A stretch of 64,000 bases of DNA from Actinomyces oris (GTDB lineage Bacteria > Actinomycetota > Actinomycetes > Actinomycetales > Actinomycetaceae): NCBI RefSeq assembly GCF_006546825.1, contig NZ_VICC01000001.1:436191-500190 (forward strand). Direction: 5' to 3'. Under the pieces are notes generated by a model. It was not told the DNA's origin and ran no database searches. It was given only the letters and a program-made list of their open reading frames with translations. This document shows, piece by piece, positions 56,543-64,000 of this stretch. The position numbers and the translations under genes were made by a program. Numbering within the stretch: the stretch's first letter is position 1; every line of letters starts with the position of its first letter.

Positions 56543-56591
56543 TCGGGCTGGGTGGGGCCGGAGGAGCGCAGCGCCCTCGGCTGCTGAAGGC
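56543..56591 (+). repeat. 49-bp direct repeat, right copy (border of toxin-antitoxin cassette)
   Basis: Same sequence as 55527-55575 except one base, lying on the far side of the toxin-antitoxin pair. It repeats the GST-like gene's 3' end but without the gene. Border-to-border period is 1016 bp and includes the antitoxin promoter. Confidence 0.88.
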
Positions 56592-56651
56592 CGTGCCGGT
56601 CCTGCGCCGAGCCGGAGAGGGGCCGCGGCGTCGGCCCGGGCCTGCTGGCTG

Positions 56652-57998
56652 CTACGGCCGGGCGGTGAGGACCGGGTTGTACAGGAGCCGGTTGGGCGTC
56701 GTCGGGCACTCCTCGCCCACGGCCATCGGTGCGATGAGCCGGTCGGCCCGCAGATCCTCCAGACGCGCCACCACGCGGTCGCGCAGCGTCCACGGGTCGA
56801 TGGTGTTGAGGTAGATCTTCGTGCCGCCCTCGAAGCCCGCCAGGGTGGAGACCCGCCACTTGAGCGTGATGTGCCAGGGCATGGGCTGGTCCACGTCGAG
56901 CGGCTTGTGATGCCACTCCTCGTTGCTGGGCACGTCCGCGCCCGTGGCCGCGTGCAGGGCTTGCACCAGGTCGGAGACGGCGTCGACCTCCTCACGGCTC
57001 ATGAGCCACGGCTCGGGCATGGCCGACGTCGAGTACACCTCCAGCGTCGGGTAGCGGTGCCCGAACCCGGCGAAGGCCACCGCGTGCTCGTTGCTCGCCA
57101 CCAGCAGCCCCTGGTAGGCGGCGTAGTCCACCGCCATCTCGTTGTACAGGTTGGGGTTGGCCCGCACCTTCTGCAGCTCCAGCTGGCTGGTCACCCCGCG
57201 CTCGTCGATGCCCACCAGCTGCTTGTGCAGGTGGTCGAAGCTCGCCCCGGCCGGCCGCAGCCAGTTCTGGAAGACGGCCACGTAGCGCACCCACCGGTTG
57301 GCCTCGTACAGGCTGTGCATCGCGTGGATCGCCAGGCGCGTGTAGGCGCGGTGCTCGGCCACGCTCAGCGTCCCCGAGCCGGCCAAGCCCGTGGTGTCGT
57401 GAGCGTCGTCGGTGAAATGGCGCCGACCGATGATGACGTCATGGCCCCCGGCGAAGAAGGCCGCCAGGAAGGTGTGGCGGGTCCGCTCGTCCATCGAGTC
57501 CCAGGAGTCCGGGTCCGCGCCCGCGGCCGCCAGCTTGGTGCGAGCCACCCGCTCCACGTGCTCGACGCCGACCGGGTCAGCCAGGTAGGCCTCCATGCGC
57601 TCGCGGGCGGCGTCGGGGATCTCGTAGCCGTGGTTGATGTGCCAGTAGTCGAAGGAGAGGATCTCGAACAGGTTGGGCACCCGCCGGAACTCGGCCACCG
57701 TGTCGAACAGGGCGGAGGCGGCGACGGCGTCGAGGCGCTCGAAACCGCCGTCGGCCCCGCGCACGACGCGCGCCTTCTCCGGGGGCGTCTCCAGGTAGCG
57801 CGCCGAGCAGAAGGCACAGCTGTGGGTGCGGTCGGCCTCCTCCAGCGGGCGGACCTCGGCCACCGGGTGCGAGATGGGGCGGTTGGCGCGGCCCGGCACG
57901 GTCCACACCTCAGTTCCGGTGAAGGGGCTGATCTGCTTGACCGTCCCGTCGGCCAGGCGCGTGAGTGGTTCGGCGGAGGGTGAGTACGGCATGAGCAT
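56652..57998 (-). CDS. DUF4921 family, HIT/GalT-like protein
   Basis: 448 residues. An early Cys pair CAFCSARY (about 61) resembles the zinc site of galactose-1-phosphate uridylyltransferase (GalT). The centre has FQNWLRPAGASFDHLHKQLV, where HxHxxxQ of HIT enzymes is replaced by DHLHKQ. HHKPLDVDQPMPWHITLKWR near residue 375 gives a further His set. The overall order matches the actinobacterial DUF4921 family, remote members of the GalT branch of HIT nucleotidyl transferases/hydrolases. The substrate is unknown. ATG 57998 follows GGAAG. It stands downstream of the toxin-antitoxin cassette on the same strand. Confidence 0.82.
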   Translation of the reverse strand: MLMPYSPSAEPLTRLADGTVKQISPFTGTEVWTVPGRANRPISHPVAEVRPLEEADRTHSCAFCSARYLETPPEKARVVRGADGGFERLDAVAASALFDTVAEFRRVPNLFEILSFDYWHINHGYEIPDAARERMEAYLADPVGVEHVERVARTKLAAAGADPDSWDSMDERTRHTFLAAFFAGGHDVIIGRRHFTDDAHDTTGLAGSGTLSVAEHRAYTRLAIHAMHSLYEANRWVRYVAVFQNWLRPAGASFDHLHKQLVGIDERGVTSQLELQKVRANPNLYNEMAVDYAAYQGLLVASNEHAVAFAGFGHRYPTLEVYSTSAMPEPWLMSREEVDAVSDLVQALHAATGADVPSNEEWHHKPLDVDQPMPWHITLKWRVSTLAGFEGGTKIYLNTIDPWTLRDRVVARLEDLRADRLIAPMAVGEECPTTPNRLLYNPVLTARP

Positions 57999-58088
57999 GC
58001 TTCCATTGTGACGCCTTACGCCGCTTTCGCGCGCCCGGCGGCCCCGATGGTGGACCCGGCCGGCCTCTGTGGACGGGGCGAGTCCTGC

Positions 58089-58529
58089 CTACAGGGGAAT
58101 GATCTCGATATGTCGTCGATCCTGTGACGTGAGCGCCTGCACCATGCGTCCGTCCATGGTGGCGAGAACAGCGTTGTGACGTGCCGCGAGGTCCACCAGG
58201 TGCAGGTCGGTGACCTGTTTTGGGCCCTTCAGCCTCGAAAAGCTGATGGACGGCTCAGCAGGAGGGGCGTCGTCGACAAGGAACACGTGATCGTCAAGCG
58301 ATGTCAGCTCACCGAGTCCGGAGAGCACATCAGCGGCCGCGATCTCGAATCCGGTGACTCGAGGATTCATGAGGAGACGCAGGTAGGCGGCTTGGGTGAT
58401 GGAACAGGTCGCCCACTGATCCACACCGTCGAACCAGGCGCTGACCACCTCATGGTGCGCATGGTTGGGCAGTGACAACGCCACGAGGACATTGACGTCA
58501 AGCAGTCGCAGGCGATCAGTGGTCGTCAT
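58089..58529 (-). CDS. PIN-domain toxin (VapC-like)
   Basis: 146 residues. PIN-domain acids: RLLDVNVLVAL (first Asp, about 11), QVTDLHLVDLA (Asp/His) and LATMDGRM (last Asp). The second usual acid is Gln here (SITQAAYLRLL), as in some members of this branch. VapC toxins are Mg-dependent RNases cutting tRNA or rRNA. The start overlaps the antitoxin end by 14 bases. Confidence 0.87.
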   Translation of the reverse strand: MTTTDRLRLLDVNVLVALSLPNHAHHEVVSAWFDGVDQWATCSITQAAYLRLLMNPRVTGFEIAAADVLSGLGELTSLDDHVFLVDDAPPAEPSISFSRLKGPKQVTDLHLVDLAARHNAVLATMDGRMVQALTSQDRRHIEIIPL

Positions 58530-58746
58530 CTCGGTACTGCTCGATGAGCTCTGGCGTCACCACATGAGCCTGCTGGCCTGCGGGCGGGAAGAACAAGGGG
58601 ATCCCGTGCCTGCTGGTGCGGCTCCCGTGGGAGATTCCTTGGAGCGCGAGATCGGACACGGCGCGTCCGAGTGACACTCCGTCGCGATGAGCGCGTTCAC
58701 GAGCCAGGGACAGGACCCGGTCGTCGATCTCAAGTGTCGTCCTCAT
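58516..58746 (-). CDS. Antitoxin, RHH/VapB-like
   Basis: 76 residues from ATG 58746 (58773 is another possible start). RHH-like N-terminus MRTTLEIDDRVLSLARERAH and GVSLGRAVSDLALQGI; the C-terminus binds toxin. The start codon abuts a 12-bp palindrome (58748-58759), the likely autoregulatory operator. Confidence 0.85.
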   Translation of the reverse strand: MRTTLEIDDRVLSLARERAHRDGVSLGRAVSDLALQGISHGSRTSRHGIPLFFPPAGQQAHVVTPELIEQYRDDDH

Positions 58747-58747
58747 A

Positions 58748-58759
58748 CGATCATGATCG
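58748..58759. promoter_or_regulatory. VapBC operator candidate
   Basis: CGATCATGATCG, a perfect 12-bp palindrome directly upstream of the antitoxin ATG. Its position suggests repression by the VapBC complex, or a leaderless transcript blocked by it. Confidence 0.5.
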
Positions 58760-58939
58760 CACCAGCGCATCACGTCATCAATGAGCCGATGAACTGTTGT
58801 GGATTCTGACGGCGGGCCCGGCCGGCCGAGGTCGGGGTAGTCTCACAGGCTCGTGCGGACCTGCGCCGGGCCCGGCCCTGCGCCCCGCACTTCCCCCATC
58901 CTCTGCACCCCCGTACCCGACTGGAGACAAGGAGACGAT

Positions 58940-60550
58940 ATGGCCGAGGTCTTCACCTCCCTGCTGCTCATCGTCGCGGTGGCCTTCGTGGCGCCGCTGA
59001 TCTCCTGGACCATCCCCAAGCGGCTCGTGCCCGAGGTCGTTCTGCTCATCCTGGGCGGGATGCTCATCGGTCCCCACGGCTTGGGGCTGGCCGTTGAGGA
59101 CTCCTCGATCGAGCTGCTGCGCGAGCTCGGCGTCGCCTTCCTCTTCCTCATGGCCGGCTACGAGATCGACATCAACGAGCTGCGCGGGGCGGGCGGGCGC
59201 CACGCCGCCGTCGCCTGGTTACTCTCACTGGGGCTGGCTTTCGGTGCGGTCAGCGTCATCGGGGTGACCGGAGGGGCGGCGTCGGCCAACGGCATCGCCA
59301 TCGCCACCGCCATGACCTCCACGGCCATCGGCACGATCCTGCCGATCCTGCGCGACCGCGGTCTGCTGCCCACGGCGGTGGGCGCCTCGATCCTCAACCA
59401 CGGCGCCGTCGGCGAGGTCGGGCCGATCCTCGTCATGGCGCTGCTGCTGGGATCGCGCTCCACCTGGGCGAGCATGGTGATCCTGGGCGTCTTCCTCATC
59501 ATCACCCTGCTCATCGTCCGCTTCACCAGCCGCGTCAAGCGCGTGGGGCGCCGCCTGGTCGAGGCCATCCATCTGGGGGCCTCGACGACGGCGCAGACCA
59601 CCATCCGGGCCACCGTCCTGCTCCTGGTGGGGCTGTGCGCTATCGCCGCCATCTTCGACCTCGACGTCATCCTGGGGGCCTTCGCCGCCGGCTTCGTCCT
59701 GCGTCACGCGCTGCCCGAGGGGGATGCCGAGTTCGAGGAAAAGCTCGACGGGCTGGCCTACGGGTTCTTCGTCCCGATCTTCTTCGTCACCTCCGGCATG
59801 GGCATCGAGGCCGGGCTCGACGCCGGGGACCTGGTCAACCTCCTGGCCTTCTTCGTGCTGCTGGTGCTCGTGCGGGGCGTGCCGGTGTGGCTGGCCTCCC
59901 GGGCGGAGCGCCGCAGGGACGGCACGCGCATCTACTCGATGCGCCAGAGCCTCCAGATCGCCGTCTACTCGACGACCGCCCTGCCCATCATCGTGGCTGT
60001 CACCCAGGTGGCGGTCAGTGCGGGGGCCATGTCGACCTCCTTCGCCTCCACCCTCGTGCTGGCCGGGGTGCTGTCGGTACTGGTCCTGCCGGCCGCCGGG
60101 CTGGCGCTGGGCCACCGGAGCGACCACGTGCCGGCCAACGAGGTGATGCGCGTGGTCCAGGGGCCGGCCGCCCCCGACGGACGCACCCCCGAGGAGGCCA
60201 CGGCCCCGGTCGGCGAGCAGGTCTCGGAGCCGCGCCGACCGGCGTCGCCGCCCAGTGGTATCAGGCTGCCGGCGGGGGAGCGCACCCCGGCGACAGGCGT
60301 GAGGCGGCCGGCGCAGCCCGACCTGGTGGGCCTGCCCGACCTGCGCGAGCAGGCGACACCGGCGATGGCGCGCCTGGCCGAACTGGGGATGCACGCCCGA
60401 GGGCTGTCGCTGGAGGAGTCGCACCGCCTGGCCGCACGCCTGGCCGAGATCGAGCAGGATCACGCCCTGTGGCGCGAGCGCTGGCACCGTGTGCGCAGAC
60501 ACGGCGGTACCTCCCGGGCGGCTCGACGACGTCGGCCCCGCAGCGAGTGA
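58940..60550 (+). CDS. Cation:proton antiporter, CPA2 (KefB-like)
   Basis: 536 residues; AAGGAG precedes ATG 58940. Twelve to thirteen helices over residues 1-390, beginning MAEVFTSLLLIVAVAFVAPL and including LRELGVAFLFLMAGYEIDIN, the conserved CPA2 acidic region, ILNHGAVGEV, and ILGAFAAGFVLRH. The C-terminal 145 residues are cytoplasmic, charged and without a TrkA-N Rossmann domain. Likely exchanges Na+ or K+ for H+ to hold pH or volume. Monocistronic; an S repeat follows its stop. Confidence 0.88.
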   Translation: MAEVFTSLLLIVAVAFVAPLISWTIPKRLVPEVVLLILGGMLIGPHGLGLAVEDSSIELLRELGVAFLFLMAGYEIDINELRGAGGRHAAVAWLLSLGLAFGAVSVIGVTGGAASANGIAIATAMTSTAIGTILPILRDRGLLPTAVGASILNHGAVGEVGPILVMALLLGSRSTWASMVILGVFLIITLLIVRFTSRVKRVGRRLVEAIHLGASTTAQTTIRATVLLLVGLCAIAAIFDLDVILGAFAAGFVLRHALPEGDAEFEEKLDGLAYGFFVPIFFVTSGMGIEAGLDAGDLVNLLAFFVLLVLVRGVPVWLASRAERRRDGTRIYSMRQSLQIAVYSTTALPIIVAVTQVAVSAGAMSTSFASTLVLAGVLSVLVLPAAGLALGHRSDHVPANEVMRVVQGPAAPDGRTPEEATAPVGEQVSEPRRPASPPSGIRLPAGERTPATGVRRPAQPDLVGLPDLREQATPAMARLAELGMHARGLSLEESHRLAARLAEIEQDHALWRERWHRVRRHGGTSRAARRRRPRSE

Positions 60551-60559
60551 CGGTACTTG

Positions 60560-60715
60560 CCGACGGGGACATCTCACGCGGCCGGGGACGTTCCACTCCA
60601 GCCGGGGACGTCTCGCGCGTTCGGTGACAGGATTTCGGTCCCCGACGGCGTCGAATGCCCCCGCCCGGAAGGACACGCACCCGGCGGCGCAGAATGTCCC
60701 CGACGGGGCCGGGAC
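60560..60715. repeat. S element, copy 4 (inverted)
   Basis: About 155 bp rich in GGGGAC/GTCCCC blocks. Read on the minus strand it follows copy 3 (54422) closely: GGGTGCGTGTCCTTCCGG, GCATTCGACGCCGTCGGG, GGGGACCG, CCTGTCACCG. Lies between the convergent antiporter and GPP34 genes. Confidence 0.72.
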
Positions 60716-60747
60716 GGGGTCGGTGGTTCCCGGGGTGCCGGCGGCGA

Positions 60748-61416
60748 TCAGCTCGACGAGGCCGCCGCAACGCTCCCTGCGGCGATGATGGCCATCGTCA
60801 CGGCCTCCACGGCCCGCTGCACCGCACGCCCCACGGGGCTCTCCCCCGCGAGCTCCTTGATCCGGCGCTTGAGCTCGCCGCGGCTGAGACCGGTCTCGTG
60901 CTGTGGCAGGACGGTCGGTGCGACACTGAGCGCCTGCAGGATCGACAGCAGGGCGACGTCGGAGGCGGTCGGCGGCTGCACCCCGCGCAGGGCGGCGTCG
61001 ATACGTGCGCGCAGCTGCTGCTCGGGGACGGGGTCGAGCGTGGGGTAGCTGGGGTGCAGCGAACCGAACAGCCCGCCGGTGTGGATGCGCACCACCCCGG
61101 CCGCCTCCAAGGACTCGGCGATGTGGCGGGTGGGGTTGAGCTTGCCCCAGGTCACCAGGGAGGAGAATCGCTTGCCGTCCTTGGCGGGCAGGATCTCCAG
61201 GGCCCGGTCCAGGACGGGGTGCCCGGTCGGCTCGGAGCTGACGACGTAGATGCGGGGGCTGCGCTCCTCGGTCAGGCTGATGCGGCCGGCCAGCAGCAGG
61301 TCGGTGAGCAGTGCCCCGGTGAGCCCGTAGGACGAGTGCGCCATGCGGCTCTCCGGCTTGCCTGAATCCTTGGTCAGCAGCAGGAACAGTTCTTCACAGG
61401 TCAGCATCGCGTTCAT
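60748..61416 (-). CDS. GPP34 (GOLPH3-like) family protein
   Basis: 222 residues from ATG 61416. The start MLTCEELFLLLTKDSGKPES and GLTGALLTDLLLAGRISLTE match the bacterial GPP34/GOLPH3 family; a central PTRHIAESLEAAGVVRIH and a C-terminal RRIKELAGESPVGRAVQRAV follow. In eukaryotes the fold binds phosphoinositides; in actinobacteria these proteins are common, cytoplasmic or membrane-peripheral, and of unknown role. No RBS is seen, so a leaderless mRNA is possible. Monocistronic. Confidence 0.83.
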   Translation of the reverse strand: MNAMLTCEELFLLLTKDSGKPESRMAHSSYGLTGALLTDLLLAGRISLTEERSPRIYVVSSEPTGHPVLDRALEILPAKDGKRFSSLVTWGKLNPTRHIAESLEAAGVVRIHTGGLFGSLHPSYPTLDPVPEQQLRARIDAALRGVQPPTASDVALLSILQALSVAPTVLPQHETGLSRGELKRRIKELAGESPVGRAVQRAVEAVTMAIIAAGSVAAASSS

Positions 61417-61662
61417 GGATCCAGTACAACGCACCGTTATCGAAATGTGATCCACCCGGGGTGCGAGATCCGGGTCCGGGGCGGCTCCTCCTCACGGGGA
61501 GGCCTCCACCCACCCGTCCGACCGGGCTACGGCCGGTCGCTCACCCCACCCCTCACCCGGCCCCACGTGACCGGGTGCGAGACCGACGCCGTTCGCGCCC
61601 AGCGTGCGATCAGCAGCCGGACGGCGCCCGAAGGTGTCGTACCCCGCGTTTAACCTGGGGTC

Positions 61663-64000
61663 ATGGCTCGCGCGATTCGGCATGACGACTGGCCGGTGGA
61701 GCTCACTGATGACCAGATCATCAGTCGGGTCGGCCACCGGGCCTTTGAGCGCGGCCTGGACTATGCGCGCAAAGGGCGGGTGCGGGGCATCAGCGTCGCC
61801 GGGGACGGGGACATCATCAGCGCCCAGTCCAAGGGCTCGGGCGCGCACACCTACCAGACCATGATCTTCCGCAAGCAGGGCGCCCGCAGCGCCGCGGCGT
61901 CCTGGGCCGGCACCTGCTCGTGCCCGGTGGGCAGCAACTGCAAGCACACGGCTGCCCTGCTCATCACCGCGCGCGCCCTGGCGCAGGCCGAGCCCGACAT
62001 CGCCGCCCCCTCCGGCGGGCCCGCCCCCTGGGAGAGCCGGCTGGCCGACCTGCTGCAGGTGGAGCGCGCCCCGCGCCGTCGGATGGCCCTGGAGATCATC
62101 GACGACCCCGGCAACATGTGGGGCACCCCCGCCGGCCTGTCCATGCTGCCGCTCATCGAGGGCAAACGTGGCTGGAACCGGCAGGGCGCCGCCTGGACCC
62201 AGATCTCCTCCGGGGGCCTGGACGACGACGTCGATCTCGCCGTCATGGGCGTCCTGCGCGAGCTGGCCGGCATGGCCGGCGGCTACGGCTTCTACTACGC
62301 CGACGACCGCCTCTCCCTGACGACCGCGCCCGCCCACGTCTGGGACGTGCTGCGCCGCGGGGTGGCGGCCGGCCTGACCCTCACCACCGCCCAGCGCCAC
62401 GGCATGCCCGTCTACCTCGCCGACGGGCTGCGCGGCGGCATCCACCTCACCCGGGAGGACGACGGCGACATCGCCATCACCCCCGCCCTGGAGATCGACG
62501 ACGTCGAGGAGCTGCGCCGCCTGCAGGTCCCCGGACTGCGCCTGAGCTTCTCCCTCATGCCGATCGGCGACCCGGTCCACGGCTTCTACACGTGGATGCC
62601 CGGGCGCGAGCTGCTCCTCATGCCGCTCGAGCCGCGCCCCACCGAGGCCCTCTCCCGGGTGCTGCGGGGCGACGGCGAGGCCATCACCATCCCGGCCGGG
62701 GACGTCGAGCGTTTCGAGACTGAGCACCTTGAGGCCCTCACCCGGGCGCTGCCGGTCCTGTCCGCCGACACCTCCATCCGCATGCCCCGCCCCACGACGC
62801 TGCGCGCCGCGCTCGCGGTCCACGTCGATACCGCCGAGCACCACCTGAGCACCGAGTGGTCCATCCGTTACGTCGGGGAGGACGGCGAGGTCCGGAGCAG
62901 TCACGCCCTGCCCGACCTGGCCGCGGCGGCCGAGGGTCGCATCGAAGACGGAACCGCTGGCCGGGACATTGATGGGGAGACCCGCCTGGTCCGCGAGGTC
63001 CTCAACCACCTCCTGCCCCTGGCCGGCCGGCACCCGGCCCTCTGGCAGCCCCTGGACCTGCGCGGCATGGACACGGCCCGCTTCATGACAGAGACGCTGC
63101 CGGTCCTGCGCGAACTGGAGGCCTTCGACATCGAGGTCGACGACGACGTCCCCGACTACCGCGAGGCCGAAGCCGCCCCGGTCATCACCACCAGCGTGAG
63201 CGACGACGAGGACCGCCCCGACTGGTTCTCCCTGTCCGTGCGCGTCCACGTGGGTCAAGAGGAGATCCCCCTGGCGCTGCTCATGGCGGCCGTGGCCACC
63301 GGGGAGCCCGAGGTGCTCCTGGAGTCGGGCACCTGGGTGAGCATCGACCGCCCAGAGATCGAGGCCCTGGTCCGCCTCATGGAGGAGGGCCGCGAGCTGG
63401 CCGACCCGCAGGCGCAGGGCGAGCTGCGGGTCAGTGCCCTGCACGCCGGCTACTACGAGGTCCTGGAGTCCCTCGGCGTCATCGAGCAGGCCACGGCCCG
63501 CTGGAAGGAGCGGGTCGGGCGACTGCTGGAGCGGGCGCGCGCCGCCGACGAAGGCAACGACGCGGGCGGCACCAGTGGGAGGACCGGCGAAGGGGCCGGC
63601 GGGGCGCCCGTGCCCGAGGGGATGCGGGCGACGTTGCGCCCCTACCAGCTCGAGGGCTACCGGTGGCTGGACTTCCTGCGCCAGGCGGGCCTCGGCGGGG
63701 TCCTCGCCGACGACATGGGACTGGGCAAGACCGTCCAAGTGCTCGCCGCCGTCCAGCGCCTCATCGAGCAGCGTGAGGAGACCCAAGGGAGCGAGCCGAC
63801 CAGCTCCGGCGACCCCGGTGAGCCGGAGGGGACCGGGCCGGTGCTCGTCATCGCGCCGACCTCCGTCGTCGGCTCCTGGGTGGAGCAGGCCGAGCGCTTC
63901 TGCCCGGGGCTGCGGGTGCGGGCCGTGAGGCGGACCGCCGCCAAGCGCGAGGAGACTGTGGCGCAGATCGTGGAGGGCTGCGACGTCGTCGTCACCTCCT
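61663..64000 (+). CDS. SNF2-family helicase with SWIM zinc finger (3' truncated by window end)
   Basis: 779 codons visible from ATG 61663; the frame is still open at base 64000. A SWIM finger lies near residue 85-100 ([16 protein letters not shown], CxC...CxH). A long SNF2-associated beta/helical region (about 110-650) follows, then the ATPase: [20 protein letters not shown] (Q/I region), [16 protein letters not shown] (Walker A, about 683) and [17 protein letters not shown] (motif Ia). SWIM-SNF2 proteins are widespread in actinobacteria as RapA/HepA-like transcription or repair remodelers. Motifs II-VI would lie beyond the window. Confidence 0.9.
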   Translation, partial: MARAIRHDDWPVELTDDQIISRVGHRAFERGLDYARKGRVRGISVAGDGDIISAQSKGSGAHTYQTMIFRKQGARSAAASWAGTCSCPVGSNCKHTAALLITARALAQAEPDIAAPSGGPAPWESRLADLLQVERAPRRRMALEIIDDPGNMWGTPAGLSMLPLIEGKRGWNRQGAAWTQISSGGLDDDVDLAVMGVLRELAGMAGGYGFYYADDRLSLTTAPAHVWDVLRRGVAAGLTLTTAQRHGMPVYLADGLRGGIHLTREDDGDIAITPALEIDDVEELRRLQVPGLRLSFSLMPIGDPVHGFYTWMPGRELLLMPLEPRPTEALSRVLRGDGEAITIPAGDVERFETEHLEALTRALPVLSADTSIRMPRPTTLRAALAVHVDTAEHHLSTEWSIRYVGEDGEVRSSHALPDLAAAAEGRIEDGTAGRDIDGETRLVREVLNHLLPLAGRHPALWQPLDLRGMDTARFMTETLPVLRELEAFDIEVDDDVPDYREAEAAPVITTSVSDDEDRPDWFSLSVRVHVGQEEIPLALLMAAVATGEPEVLLESGTWVSIDRPEIEALVRLMEEGRELADPQAQGELRVSALHAGYYEVLESLGVIEQATARWKERVGRLLERARAADEGNDAGGTSGRTGEGAGGAPVPEGMRATLRPYQLEGYRWLDFLRQAGLGGVLADDMGLGKTVQVLAAVQRLIEQREETQGSEPTSSGDPGEPEGTGPVLVIAPTSVVGSWVEQAERFCPGLRVRAVRRTAAKREETVAQIVEGCDVVVTS

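Noticed and set aside
58000-58940. Direct repeats around VapBC like those around TacAT
   Set aside because: The flanks share only short CCGGCCGGCC-type words, not an extended repeat.

Overview
The window is about 64 kb of very GC-rich DNA with dense genes, frequent 4-base ATGA or GTGA overlaps and many GTG/TTG starts. These traits, together with a DUF4235 protein, a long Rv0338c-like Fe-S reductase, HxlR/QOR-type gene pairs and a kinase-like/flippase fusion, point to an actinomycete chromosome. My best guess is an oral or commensal Actinomycetaceae such as Actinomyces or Schaalia; this is inference and was not tested by any search.

Layout. 1-1461 is the end of an MFS exporter. 1495-2165 is a 671-bp transposon-like element. 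2243-5515 holds two convergent secreted hydrolases sharing one strong hairpin terminator. 5690-9090 is an insertion-sequence graveyard (ISAs1-like, IS3 orfA fragment, IS1634-like). 9263-15606 has a large flippase/kinase-like membrane protein, a membrane protein plus winged-helix regulator controlled by paired operators, a Tat-exported esterase and an orphan LuxR-type response regulator. 15922-19762 is a two-component system divergent from a two-gene ABC exporter. 19878-24592 has a pullulanase-type debranching enzyme and RarA. 24817-31165 has an Fe-S reductase, DUF4235, small proteins, a TetR regulator with operators and a YdcF-like protein. 31467-32837 is an HxlR/NmrA pair. 33014-37337 is a TPP riboswitch followed by thiBPQ. 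37457-43317 is a poly-cysteine leader peptide followed by a dipeptide ABC operon. 43645-47316 is a DUF4011-helicase-nuclease-DUF3320 protein of anti-phage type. 47842-54390 is an uncharacterised cluster (zinc ribbon, disordered protein, two YbjN-like proteins, a tiny ORF, a 1011-aa TPR protein). 54705-64000 has a glutathionyl-reductase-like protein, a TacAT-type toxin-antitoxin cassette, a HIT-like DUF4921 protein, VapBC, a CPA2 antiporter, a GPP34 protein and a truncated SNF2 helicase.

The most unusual layer is in the repeats. (a) A roughly 54-bp imperfect palindrome, here called R, lies just downstream of stop codons at 1471 (split), 32840, 43379 and 47355. One copy is interrupted by the 671-bp element with a 15-bp target duplication. 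Two copies bracket the helicase-nuclease gene as part of a longer direct repeat that reaches into the last codons of both neighbouring genes. (b) The TacAT cassette (1016 bp) is bracketed by a 49-bp direct repeat that is the 3' end of the upstream gene, including its stop codon. (c) A GGGGAC/GTCCCC-rich element (S) occurs four times. (d) Two small elements with 22-bp inverted repeats (T) occur at 15650 and 27568. Together (a) and (b) suggest accessory defence-type genes have been added downstream of housekeeping genes with duplication of the upstream gene's 3' end.

Several control circuits can be read directly: the TPP riboswitch on thiBPQ, a cysteine-sensing leader with an anti-Shine-Dalgarno hairpin on the dipeptide operon, and palindromic operators at the HTH, TetR, TacAT and VapBC promoters.
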